From contig JARGSG010000097.1 of NCBI GenBank assembly GCA_030374805.1, positions 62,001 through 126,000 on the forward strand: a stretch of DNA of 64,000 nucleotides, written 5' to 3'. The notes below the pieces were generated by a model. The model saw only the letters and a list, made by a program, of their open reading frames with translations. It searched no databases and was not told the DNA's origin. Shown here one piece after another: positions 54,621-64,000 of this stretch; the stretch's first letter is position 1; the number at the start of each line of letters is the position of its first letter. The stretch is from Gracilaria gracilis (Eukaryota > Rhodophyta > Florideophyceae > Gracilariales > Gracilariaceae). Both the position numbers and the translations under genes were made by a program.

Positions 54621-55997
54621 ATGTCTCGCATTACCACAGATGGTTTAGATACAGAGCCGGTGGAGGGTGATATCCCATGCTTTACCATCTCTACAAACCC
54701 TGGTGGTGATGCTGATACCTTAGACGGTTACTGGATTTTACCCGAAGAAGATACGTGGTTTATTGACGCCATCGCTAGGGAAATACTTTCCCTTGAAGAA
54801 ACAGACGTTATGCCGATTACCCGTGAGAAATTCTTGAGAGAGCAAGCGAACGATGTTTATTGCCGCTCTCTCATGGACCAAGTAGGTATGAAAGACTCAA
54901 ACTTTGACGTCTCCCGGAACGGTTTCATTGTCAGGCGAGCTCCCATCGATTGTTCCCTTCAAAAGGTGGTGCCCAAGATGCTGCGCCCTCGGGTGCTGTA
55001 TCTTGCGCACTATCCGAGGCTATCAGGACACCATGGAGGTACGAAAATGTACTACACCTTGAGGCAAGGGTATTACTGGCCACAGATGGCTCATGATATT
55101 TTTACCTTTGTAGGTCAGTGTGAGTAATGCGTACGAGCCTGTGGAGGTCTCCGCAAGCAGAGGAAATACTTGAAACTATTTCTTACTGCGGTTCCTCTCG
55201 AGTTCGTCGCAATAGACCTTCTAAACCCACTGCCGAAAACCATAATGGGGTATCAGTACATCATCGTTTTCACCGACAGGTTCTCGAAGCTCACAAGAGC
55301 GATATATTTGAAGGACACGAAACCTACGACCCTCGCGGTAGCGTTCTTGAACAACTGGATTTACACGTATGGTGCACCGCTTTATCTACTTACCGACAAT
55401 GGTTCAAACTTAGCTTCGAAGGTTTTTGAAGCTGTTTGTAACCTCTTGGGTAGTAAGCACTACTTCAACACTGCCTATCATCCGCAAACAAATGGCCAAG
55501 TGGAGCGCTTTAACCGAACACTGGTATCGAGGTTACGCCACTGTACGGAAGAACACCAAAGTGGTTGGGACGAGCTCGTGCAGCCCTTTACATATGCATA
55601 TAACCTTCAGGTTCATCGAGCGACGCAAACTATGCCGTTCGACTTGATACTGTCAAGACACCCACCAGGTTTTGTTGTTGAAGAAGACCCACTAGGACAG
55701 GAAGCAACCGGCTCGCTCACACCGTCACCGGTCAAACGCAATACTCTTTTGAGGTTGAGGCGTGCTCTCAAATATGCTGAGAGCAAGCTCCCAGCATCCC
55801 AAAAGCGGTACAAGGAGGACTACGACCGAAAGGTAACCCAAGTGGTAGCGGCTACGCCGGGTCAATATGTCTTCATTGACCACCCTCGGAAAGAAGCGAA
55901 ACCACGACCGGGTGATGAAGCCGATAATGAAGCAATTGATAGAGATATCAATTCTAAGCTTCTTCCGAAATCATCGGGACCTTTCAAGGTAGTTTGA
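54621..55997 (+). pseudogene. Integrase region of the Gypsy fossil
   Basis: Carries the zinc-binding segment (LAHYPRLSGHHGGTKMYYTL), the catalytic core (VAIDLLNPLPKT, YLLTDNGSNLASKVFEAVCN, YHPQTNGQVERFNRTLVSRL with the Asp, Asp and Glu boxes) and a C-terminal tail running to about 56,456. Part of a fossil element. Confidence 0.85.
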
Positions 55998-56835
55998 TCG
56001 ACCGATCACACGGTAGCGATGAACCAAGATGGTATAGAGAATACGATTTCCATAGACCGAATCACGGTTGCATCTCGAACGGTTCAAACCAGGAAGGAAC
56101 GCGGAGAATCCGCGCGTGACCCACAAGCAATTAAACTGAGAACTCAGTCCAGGGAAGGCGAAATACCCATTGAGGTTAATGATGAAGCACGGGGTGACGA
56201 CCTAGATTACGTACCACCCGTGTTGATTACGATTGCTCCTTCACAGGAAACATCTACCTCTATTGGTACCGATGCCCATATAAACCAAAGTGGTGACGGG
56301 ATACCGTCTCAGGCCTCTAATGGGTTCCCAGTAGAACGCCTTGTAGGTCACCGCCGTGCCCAAAAAGTCTGTTTTACACGGTACGCTAGTATGGCTGGGG
56401 CCCCGACGGTGATACAGCCGAGCCGCTCTCAGCCATACCACACCACTTCACGGTAAGTTACTGGAACCGCAAGGGAGAAGACATGCCGAATGATGGGTAA
56501 ACCTCTAGATGATGCAATCCTCTAGGGAAGGAGGAAAAGCATCGTAATCAGGAAGATCGAAGTGATAAGTGAACGCTCACCAGGAAGGTATTACAAGAAA
56601 GAAACATTCCACGAGGGGTACCTACAGGGAACGGATGGCACTAAAGTGTACGCGCCGTAGTACACGCGCCAAGCACGCGCGCGGCAGGATCATGAACGCG
56701 CACGCCACACACGCGCAAACCTGGACGGTGGAAACATTCAAAAAATTAGGCGTTTTGATTTGTCGGGGTCTACGCGTGATGCCCGTCACGCTCCGTGCGG
56801 AGTAACCGATTTGTTTTAAACTATTGTGTGTACCT

Positions 56836-57375
56836 CGGTGTTATCGGAATGCTAGTTTTGGTGTCAAAAATGACCGAATTAAAATGATCGAAAAACCGGT
56901 GAAATTATCCAAATTTGGATGTGCTTAATTTCCGAAAATATTTCCACATTTCTACTTGTGCTAGTTTGCGTGGAAAGAATCATTCACGAATATTTCCATC
57001 ATTGCTGGTTTGGATGGAAGACAAACTAGAATGCTACTTCCGTTCATGCTAGTTTCCGAACCCAATGTAAGTGTGTAAGTGGCACATATTTAGAACTATA
57101 CGGCGGCGAATAGGGATATATATACATAGATAGCTACTTATAGAATACGATTAGAAAAATACAAACCCTTCAAATAGGAACTCTCTATAAAGATACAGCA
57201 CATCAATTCAACAACTCTCATATCAGATATCGGCCGTTTGTTCTCTCACTTTTGAAACGCCTTCGCATCACGTGCCACCTCCCCCATCACTCCGTCCCAC
57301 CCTCCGTGCGCCATATTACGCTCCCCACCACTACGTACGCCCCTCTCCCCCAACACCCCCACACCGCTCCCCGCC
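56836..57375. other. Gap between Gypsy fossil and KDZ-like element
   Basis: No gene seen. Several GCTAGTTT-type strings recur (near 56,850, 56,970 and 57,050) and may be subterminal repeats of the following element. A TATATATACATAGATAG run near 57,119 may be its promoter. No inverted partner could be confirmed at the far end. Confidence 0.3.
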
Positions 57376-60300
57376 ATGCCTAATTGCTGCTTTGAAGGCT
57401 GCTCCTTCTTCGCTCGCACCATCCCCTCCATTCAAAGGCACCAAAGAAGATGCCCCAACCGTCTCACCGCCAACAAGCGTTTCCTCTCCCCCAGCGGCAA
57501 CGTCCCTCACTTACCCCCACGCACAAAGCGTCAGAGGTCCACCCCCTTACTCCCACCACCACCCCCACCTCCTCTCTCCAATCGCTCTTCCGATACCGTC
57601 CCCATCGCCGACGACGACTCCTACCACCACCAGCAGCTCTACCTCTCCGTCTACACCTAGGACGCCTACCATATCGTAGGCACCCCCGTCTGCTCCCTCT
57701 TCCCCTCCCCACCTCTTCCACCCCCCTTCCCTCTCCTCAACAACCCCCAACTCTAATGAATGGTCCTCTACATCTCTTCCATCGCTTCCACCCTCGGCCA
57801 CCGCAAAGCAGACGAACTCTTCTCGCTTCTCCACGACCCCTCCTTCTCCAATTCAGCCTTCCACTACGCCGTCTCGTCCGCCTCCTAGTGCCTCAAACTT
57901 CAAACAGACCTCTTCCGACACCGAGTCAGCAACATCGGTTTCAACCCCAGCACCCTCCACGACCCACAGCACCTCTTCACAGCCATCATCTTCCGAAAGG
58001 ACGCTATCCAAGTCCTTAAAAGACAACTCGCCCTCACACACTCCGACAACACCTTCGTTTACCACGTCTTTCATACAACCTCCTCCGGTTCTCCCGCTTT
58101 CGCCCACCCCATGGCTTCTTCCCTCGGAAAAGTCGCTGTCCCAGCCCTCAAGCACGCAATCGTGCAGTCCTCAAATAGCTCCTGCATCTGGCACACTCCT
58201 GAGAACACCGGTATCGACTATTTCATCGGCTTCGTCGAAGTATACTCCAACAAGTCTTCTACCTCCCTCAAATCCTCTTCGATCAGCTCCTAACCCCTTC
58301 ACGTCACCCTCCCAACTTCTCCGACTCGTTCCGTCGCAAATGTATCACCGACAACCTCACCATTCTCGGATACCATCCAACCTCTTTCAATCTCGCCACC
58401 CCCTCTCAAGACCCTGATACCATTCCCAAATCTCATCCAGCATCTCCCGCTCTACCAAAATGCAACTCATCCAGCGGGCCATCTCCAACCTCCACGACCC
58501 TCTTCTCTCCTCCGGCCTCACCGCCTTCCCCTTCCGTGACGCTAATGGCGTGCTCCGCCATCGTCACCCAATCATCGCCAGCTACTGCGCAGACATCCCA
58601 GAAGCAAAGGACATTCTCACCAAACCCCACGGCACCCCTCCCCCAGCATCCATGCCACCCATGTCCCGTCCCACGCTCCGACCTCCACCTACAAATTCCA
58701 TTCCCCCCCTCTTCGATCCCAGACCCAGACTCTCAATCACACTCTACCCTCCTCCAAGATGCTGAAAAGGTCCTCCTCGCCAGAAAGCCCAGAATCGCCC
58801 GAAAGACCAAGGAAAAGGCCGTTGAAGCACTCCATTCCCTTTCTCTCACAAAATACTCCTCCCTCTTCGAATCTTACCCTCTCCTCAACATCACCCCTCT
58901 CCTCTCCCCTTACAACATCTTCCCCTTCGAACTACTCCATAACTTCCACCTCGGCATCTCCAAGCTCATCAAGCTCGCAGCCATCGAGAGACTCAAGCCA
59001 GAATCACTCTTCAGTACTCACCGTTCCTCCAAGTCCCGTCATTCCTTCAACTCTGTCCGCTCCTCCATCCTCAAACACGCGAACACCATCCTCCCTGCCA
59101 TCAAAAAGCACTCCTCAGCCACAGGACTCCATATCGACTTTTTCTCCTCCGACAACGGTCAGACCCTTAACGGTATCTTCACCTCCGACGGCCTACGTGG
59201 TATGCTCGAAGCAAAAGACTACCACTCACTCGACATGGTCTTCCCCTTCATCGGCACCTTCTTCGACCGCTGCTGTGACGATGTCGATGCAGCTCCCATC
59301 ACTTCCGTTTTCACCAAGTACTCCGATCTTCTCCTCTTCTCCATGAGATACAACACCTCCGCAGAATGGACCGACTACCGCCTCACCGACCTCTCATTCC
59401 AACTCCGCTCTTTCAAGCGCACATCCGTACTCGTCCTCGGCCCGCACCACACTTCCAGCCTTGGCATTCTTAAGTTCCATCTCCTCGACCACATCTTCGA
59501 GGACAACCGCCGCTTCGGAGGCCTCCACGTCAACGATGCCGGCATATTCGAACACGCCCACTCCCTCTTCAAGTCACACTACTCCAAAACTTCAAAGCGC
59601 AGGTCCACCGCATATGAACAAACCATTCGTACCATCCATCACTCCAATGCCACCAAAGATTGGAACCACCTTTCCACCAACCCCTCCATTACTTTCTCCA
59701 CTCCTGCCCTCGCCTCTCCCATCCAATCCCGCCAACCCGGTTTGTTCCGTGATGGAAAACGCATCTCATTTGCTGATCTCATCACTGCCCACAAATTCCT
59801 CCACTCTAATCCTCATTTCAATCCCAAATCTCTACAAGACCTCTTCCCCACCGACACTCTCTCTCCTTCAACAAATTGGAAAACAAGCCCTCCCTTCATT
59901 CATCACCCTTTCTCTCGAATTCCTAGAACTCTCAGGGAACTCTTACACTCTCCGTCGCACCCGAATCACCGTAGTCAACCCCGCTTACGTCGCCAGCGGT
60001 TATTTCCCAGCATTCGACTACTACATTGAAGAGCGGAGCGTGCTCGCGCTCCAGGATCCTCCAGTCCGTCTCATCCAACGAATATTTGTCGCCTCGTCCT
60101 TCGGTTCTTCTAAATCTCCAAAGTTGTCGCACGTCCTCGTCGCAGCCACCAGCTCCTCCAACTCCATCCCCATCGTCAGTGTCTGCAAACTCATCTCCCT
60201 TCTTCGCTTCACCCTTCCTTCTTCCGCTCCATCTTCCAAGGAGTTCGCCTTCGTACATTTCATGGAGCTCGTCCCACCAAGCGACGAAGTCGATGTCACC

Positions 60301-60597
60301 CTCAACTGCGTATGCCTCCGATGGGCAACAGATGACGAACATAACCACACCGCCCATCCAGTTTCCATCTTGACCAACTCCACATCCGACAAAGTTTCTC
60401 CAAGGTTTAGGCTCATCCCTTTCTCTTCTATTCTTGGCTTCGTTGATGTTCTCTGCCAGAACTACCGCGCACCCCCCTTCAATTCCCGCCTCCATTGGCG
60501 TTTCCATAGATTCTACCTCAACAGATTCTACCGAAACCACACCTCCAGGCCCTACCTCCCACCCCCGCATAGCACTCATTCCATAGGATTTTTATGA
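57376..60597 (+). pseudogene. KDZ/CACTA-like transposase with C2H2 finger, broken
   Basis: The first frame (57,376) opens MPNCCFEGCSFFARTIPSIQ and RHQRRCP, a C2H2 zinc finger. It then has a Pro/Ser-rich linker and several in-frame stops (TAG at 57,658-57,660, TAA/TGA near 57,755, TAG near 57,887). Later parts: VLKRQLALTHSDNTFVYH, then GVLRHRHPIIASYCADIPEA near 58,550, then (from 58,800 in another frame) PFELLHNFHLGISKLIKLAA, HLLDHIFEDNRRFGGLHVND and HAHSLFKSHYSKTSKRR. A further frame change near 59,870 leads to VHFMELVPPSDEVDVTLNC, ending at 60,597. The boxes D-x-P-E, L-H-N-x-H-L-G and I-R-R-F-G are those of KDZ, Plavaka and CACTA transposases; I cannot choose among them. The plus strand is strikingly C-rich. 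Confidence 0.6.
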
Positions 60598-60639
60598 ACC
60601 AATAATTACAACTCTTCCACAGGAAGGATTGGAGATAGG

Positions 60640-63415
60640 TATGGGATGAAGAAGATATACCACATCTTCATCATCCCACAGCTCTCTCCACTCCTCCCAC
60701 TCTTATTCACCCTAACCTCTGCCTTCTCCTCCTTCTGCACCATCCGTACCCTCTCCCCAGTGCCCAACCAAACGACTGAAACTGGGCTCCTCCGGTCGGC
60801 ACGCTGCTATGTAGCAATCAAGAACCAATCCAAGTCTCCGCGTAAAATTTGCCATAAAGTATTCCTCCCTCACCGCTAGATATACCTTCTTCCTCGATGG
60901 AATCCACAGCCCAGCCGTCACAGTTCTCTCCGAATTTCCGGACACACACCTCGGATCACTCTGTAAAAACCCATCGTTCTCAAACTCTTCGCCGTGCTTG
61001 TCCCCCACCAATTCCCATGCCACCTACAATATATCCTCCACTGCGCTCGGTAGATACCTCCCATACAATGTAGAAAACAAGAGCTGTCTTTGTCATCCAC
61101 GTCTCACACCCTTGTTCATCATTTTCACAACAAACCCAATCCAGGCATCAAGTAAGGCGAAGTGCATCACCGTCCGATCTACGTAATGCTTTTCCCCATT
61201 ACATTTGGTCTCCACTGCGTATCCCATGTACTCCTCCAACACTGTCAACGCCATCCCGTTCTTGAAATACTTATCTTCATCATCACAGCTCCACTGTGGA
61301 GCATGCACAGTTGACCCAGAGTACGCAAGATCTTCGAAATGGCTCATTCTCCAGGCACAAAACTTGTTCATCCCGTCTTCTTCACTTCCCATAAGCTTCT
61401 CGCGAGCCTCGTCCATCTGCTTCTTGAACTCTTCACCAAGTTCCGTCCTCTCGCTAGGCTTCGCCCGCTTTGCAATCAAATCATATCCCATTAAAGAGAA
61501 TAATCTGTCCCGAGCAGCCAGCTTTCGCCCCCCCAATCACATCGCTTATCGTCTGCTTCATTCGCTGCTTCAGACACTGGTCCGCGCTTACATTCTACAC
61601 GCACTCTTGTTTCCTCCCCGCTTCTTTTATCGTCTCCAACGTCTCTCCCACTATTTTTCTCTCGACCACATACTTCAACAACACATCGCTTCCACCCTCT
61701 GTCGATGGTGTGTACTCCCTCATCTCATATGCAACCTGAATTGGGCACCTAGGCACCATCTCCTTCTCCCCAACTAGAAACATGCTCCCCTCTCTACTTT
61801 CTCCCACCGTCTCACTCCTGTTTTTTCAGCTTCTACCAACGTTTTCCGTGTCGAAACAAAGTTCAGACGCCTCCAACTTCGCATAATGAAGAATCCTATC
61901 ATATACAGCCCTTTCGAATCCATAAAAACGTTCTTCCACTCCAATATCATTACTTCGACGCCCTCTCACCTTCTTTCCTCCAACACCTCGCTTTCTCCCC
62001 TTCACTGCCTCCCGAAGACTTTCGATCAAGACATTTTGCCGTTTATTTTCCTCCCTAAGCCGTCCCAACTCTTCCTGCGTCAGCTTCAAACTCACCATCA
62101 ATTTAATGTGATCTTCCTTCATATTTCCCAACTGTCTATTCAGTGAATTCACCATCTGAACGAGTGCGGACCGTGGCAATACGCTTATGTTCTCTGCATT
62201 TTCTTCCCGTTCCCTTTTAGATCCCCATTCATCTCCCCGAATTCTACCTTCGCTTTCTCCAAGACCACCGTCACTTTCGTCTCCTACATCCTTCGGAAGT
62301 AAAACGGTGTTGCGCCTTAAAAACATCACTTGGGGTGTTCGTGGCACCGTCTCCACGACATTCACTTGCCCACGCCGCTCTGTTTGCACGTCGTCCTTCT
62401 TTTCCAAATCCCTCTCAACAACTGCTGCTGTCCCTCCGACAATTTCCTTGGTTGATCCACCACTTCTATGTCGTACCCCTCTCCCGTCCGCATGTTCTCG
62501 TTGCTTCTCTCCCCTCTTTTCCACAACTTTAACACCCACCAATCCATGAACCACACTTCCTATTCTTCTCTCACTACCCTCCCCTGTTTCACGTTCGGCC
62601 ATTGGCCACACACGCCCCACTCCTTCTTTCTACCGGTTCGCATTCTCTTGCTCGAAACCAATGCTTTCTTTCTCTTGCACTCTATTTGACGTCACAACAA
62701 CCAAACTCTCCACTCCTCGCGTCCTCGCCGGGTGATCACACCTCACTCTCTCCCTTTTTCCTTCGACCTCTTCGTGTACCCCACCCTTAGGAACTTTATC
62801 AACGTTAGTTCTATTTCTTCCTCTAAGACCCCCACTACCTAATATGGTACTACTTCTTGCTATCGTTCTTCCCTAGACACTCGTACAAAGCTCTTTACCC
62901 TTCATTATCATATCCCCGCTATCGCTTTCCTCTAAAACTTGCGCAGTCTCGGCGCCTCTTCTAAGACTATCTCTCTTCCTACCACCGCGCAGAATGTTCT
63001 TAGGCATACCTCGCTGCGCTCCTATGCTTTTCTTGGGACTAACTTCTTGATCTCGTGCGTTCGCAATAGTTTTCGTCACCACAATGCTTACCGTTCGCTC
63101 CGTTCGCTCCGTTCGCTCCGATGGTCTGGCCCCGACGCTCCTCGCCGCACCGTCGCTCCTCGCCGCACTGTCGCTCCTCGCCGCACCTTTCCTCCCCTTC
63201 CCACGTAAACCACTTCGAGGCGCACGCGTACTACGAGCGGCGCGAACTTCGCCACTTACCGTTTTGCCACGCCTTCGGTTCTTTGACGCGCGACCGCTAA
63301 CCTCCTCCGCATTCACACCCCTCGTCTTACGTTTCGCCATATACAATCCGAACGGTTCCTCGTGGTTGACGCTGGGCTCACGACGTCTTAGCTGCTGACC
63401 GTGATCGAAGGTCAC
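60640..63415 (-). pseudogene. Convergent partner gene of the KDZ-like element
   Basis: Minus-strand frames at 63,415-62,873, 62,620-61,826, 61,807-61,595, 61,536-61,093 and 61,023-60,712 read in order. The first is basic with small repeats (AARSD and ERT) after MAKRKTRGVNAEE. The second holds a coiled coil (QMVNSLNRQLGNMKEDHIKL, QEELGRLREENKRQ) and then a globular start (YGFERAVYDRILHYAKLEAS). The third continues the same frame after a stop. The fourth (RKLAARDRLFSLMGYDLIAK) and fifth are globular. The gene ends near the transposase end, so the two converge. The family is not recognised; a DNA-binding accessory role is inferred from position. Confidence 0.45.
63088..63188. repeat. Two micro-tandem arrays
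   Basis: CCGTTCGCT is repeated three times near 63,092-63,120. CGTCGCTCCTCGCCGCAC-like units are repeated three times near 63,135-63,188. Read on the minus strand they give E-R-T and A-A-R-S-D repeats in the partner gene. Confidence 0.75.
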
Positions 63416-64000
63416 TGGAATCGGAACTGCTCTGCTCTCGACGTGTTTGGCACTCGCCGTGATCGAACGTCACCGATCGAATGCACACCCCCAATCGAGT
63501 GGAGTGTGGTGGAAATCACCGAGTGCGGTTTTTTATTCCCCGATTCCGAAACCAAAAAATTGACACCGTAATCCCAATTTCTGAACTAGAAAGTTCTCAT
63601 AATGTTAGAAACGTACACCATCATATTCGATGCCCTCGCTTCCTTTCATATATCTATGTTCTTTCATATTGCACTTCAGCTAAAGTGTTTAGTTTCTTTT
63701 TCGTGCTCAACGGCGAAGTTAGAATGCGATAAGTTCTACTTCTTTCGGGAGGTTTAGGAGGTTGTTTTACATGTAGCTAATTCGCTACACGTTCTAATCG
63801 ATTACTATAATAGGATTTGCCGATGTAACTCAGCTATACTATACTCCATAATCCGCGAACAACTCCTCTTTCACTTCCAGTTTCCGTAGTGCTCGCACCG
63901 CAAGCATTTAGTATTCTCGTAGTTAATGCGGGATGCGTCCTGTATTTGGAGTTCGAATGACCCGCACATTTGTAGTGCTTCGTATCGTCACACCATCCGC
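63416..64000. other. Right edge, no recognised gene
   Basis: Contains the presumed upstream region of the partner gene, with repeated GTGATCGAACGTCAC-like words (TGATCGAAGGTCACTGG near 63,403 and TGATCGAACGTCACCGAT near 63,460). No coding family, RNA gene or definite inverted end was seen. Confidence 0.35.

Larger units (their letters stand above)
49600..56835 (+). mobile_element. Ty3/Gypsy fossil, most complete copy
   Basis: All Gypsy parts are present in order: leader with a TATA-like GTATATATT near 49,660; gag-like region; protease; reverse transcriptase; RNase H; integrase; a tail and non-coding 3' segment ending at TTGTGTGTA, where homology with the copy at 12.1 kb also stops. I could not find a matching pair of long terminal repeats, so the left limit is approximate. 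It is broken, with roughly ten breaks, and is moderately old judging by divergence from the 12.1 kb copy. Confidence 0.85.

Noticed and set aside
63088-63188. CRISPR-like array
   Set aside because: The units are 9-18 bases in uninterrupted tandem without spacers, in a eukaryotic coding relic.

Overview
This window reads as a eukaryotic, repeat-dominated stretch that is largely a graveyard of mobile elements. Reading frames are long and mostly uninterrupted by introns, there are no bacterial operons, and one element is often nested in another. The mix (Ty3/Gypsy and Copia fossils, PIF/Harbinger elements with a SANT-like partner gene, a KDZ/CACTA-like element with an N-terminal C2H2 finger, tyrosine-recombinase genes, LINE pieces and an Ulp1-like protease) would suit a compact, intron-poor genome such as a florideophyte red alga of the Chondrus type. 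That placement is inference. I see no intact, confidently named host gene. The clearest host-like pieces are a decayed mitochondrial-type DnaJ gene (31.0-31.4 kb) and a decayed coiled-coil gene (26.2-28.5 kb).

Layout. 1-5 kb has no recognisable gene but four look-alike short hairpins. 5.0-6.4 kb is an Ulp1-like cysteine protease frame with one in-frame stop. 7.2-8.6 kb is a LINE reverse-transcriptase fragment. 8.6-11.6 kb is an unrecognised proline/glycine-rich element. 12.1-14.15 kb is a minus-strand Gypsy 3' piece, followed by a small foldback element, a Copia piece and a truncated plus-strand Gypsy fossil (15.1-18.8 kb). 18.8-22.85 kb is a truncated Harbinger element carrying a foldback insertion. 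24.0-37.7 kb holds three related tyrosine-recombinase-like genes, two of which share a long inverted repeat, an intact unknown 461-residue gene and four strong hairpins. 38.1-40.1 kb is an AT-rich island. 42,333-47,190 is a delimited Harbinger element with terminal inverted repeats and a TCA target-site duplication. 48.6-49.4 kb is the C-terminal part of a pogo-like DDE transposase. 49.6-56.8 kb is the most complete Gypsy fossil. 57.4-63.4 kb is a KDZ/CACTA-like transposase with a convergent coiled-coil partner gene.

How the parts relate. The Harbinger copies share one plan: transposase on the plus strand, then a convergent SANT-like gene ending in a coiled coil. The KDZ-like element also pairs a transposase with a convergent gene. 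The tyrosine-recombinase set is the most unusual part. One member keeps most expected catalytic signatures but has two in-frame stops; one has changes at two of these positions; one lacks the catalytic domain but is open throughout. Hairpins lie near the edges of this gene set. Several non-LTR coding frames are broken by isolated in-frame stops rather than frameshifts, which may point to a C-to-T mutation process.
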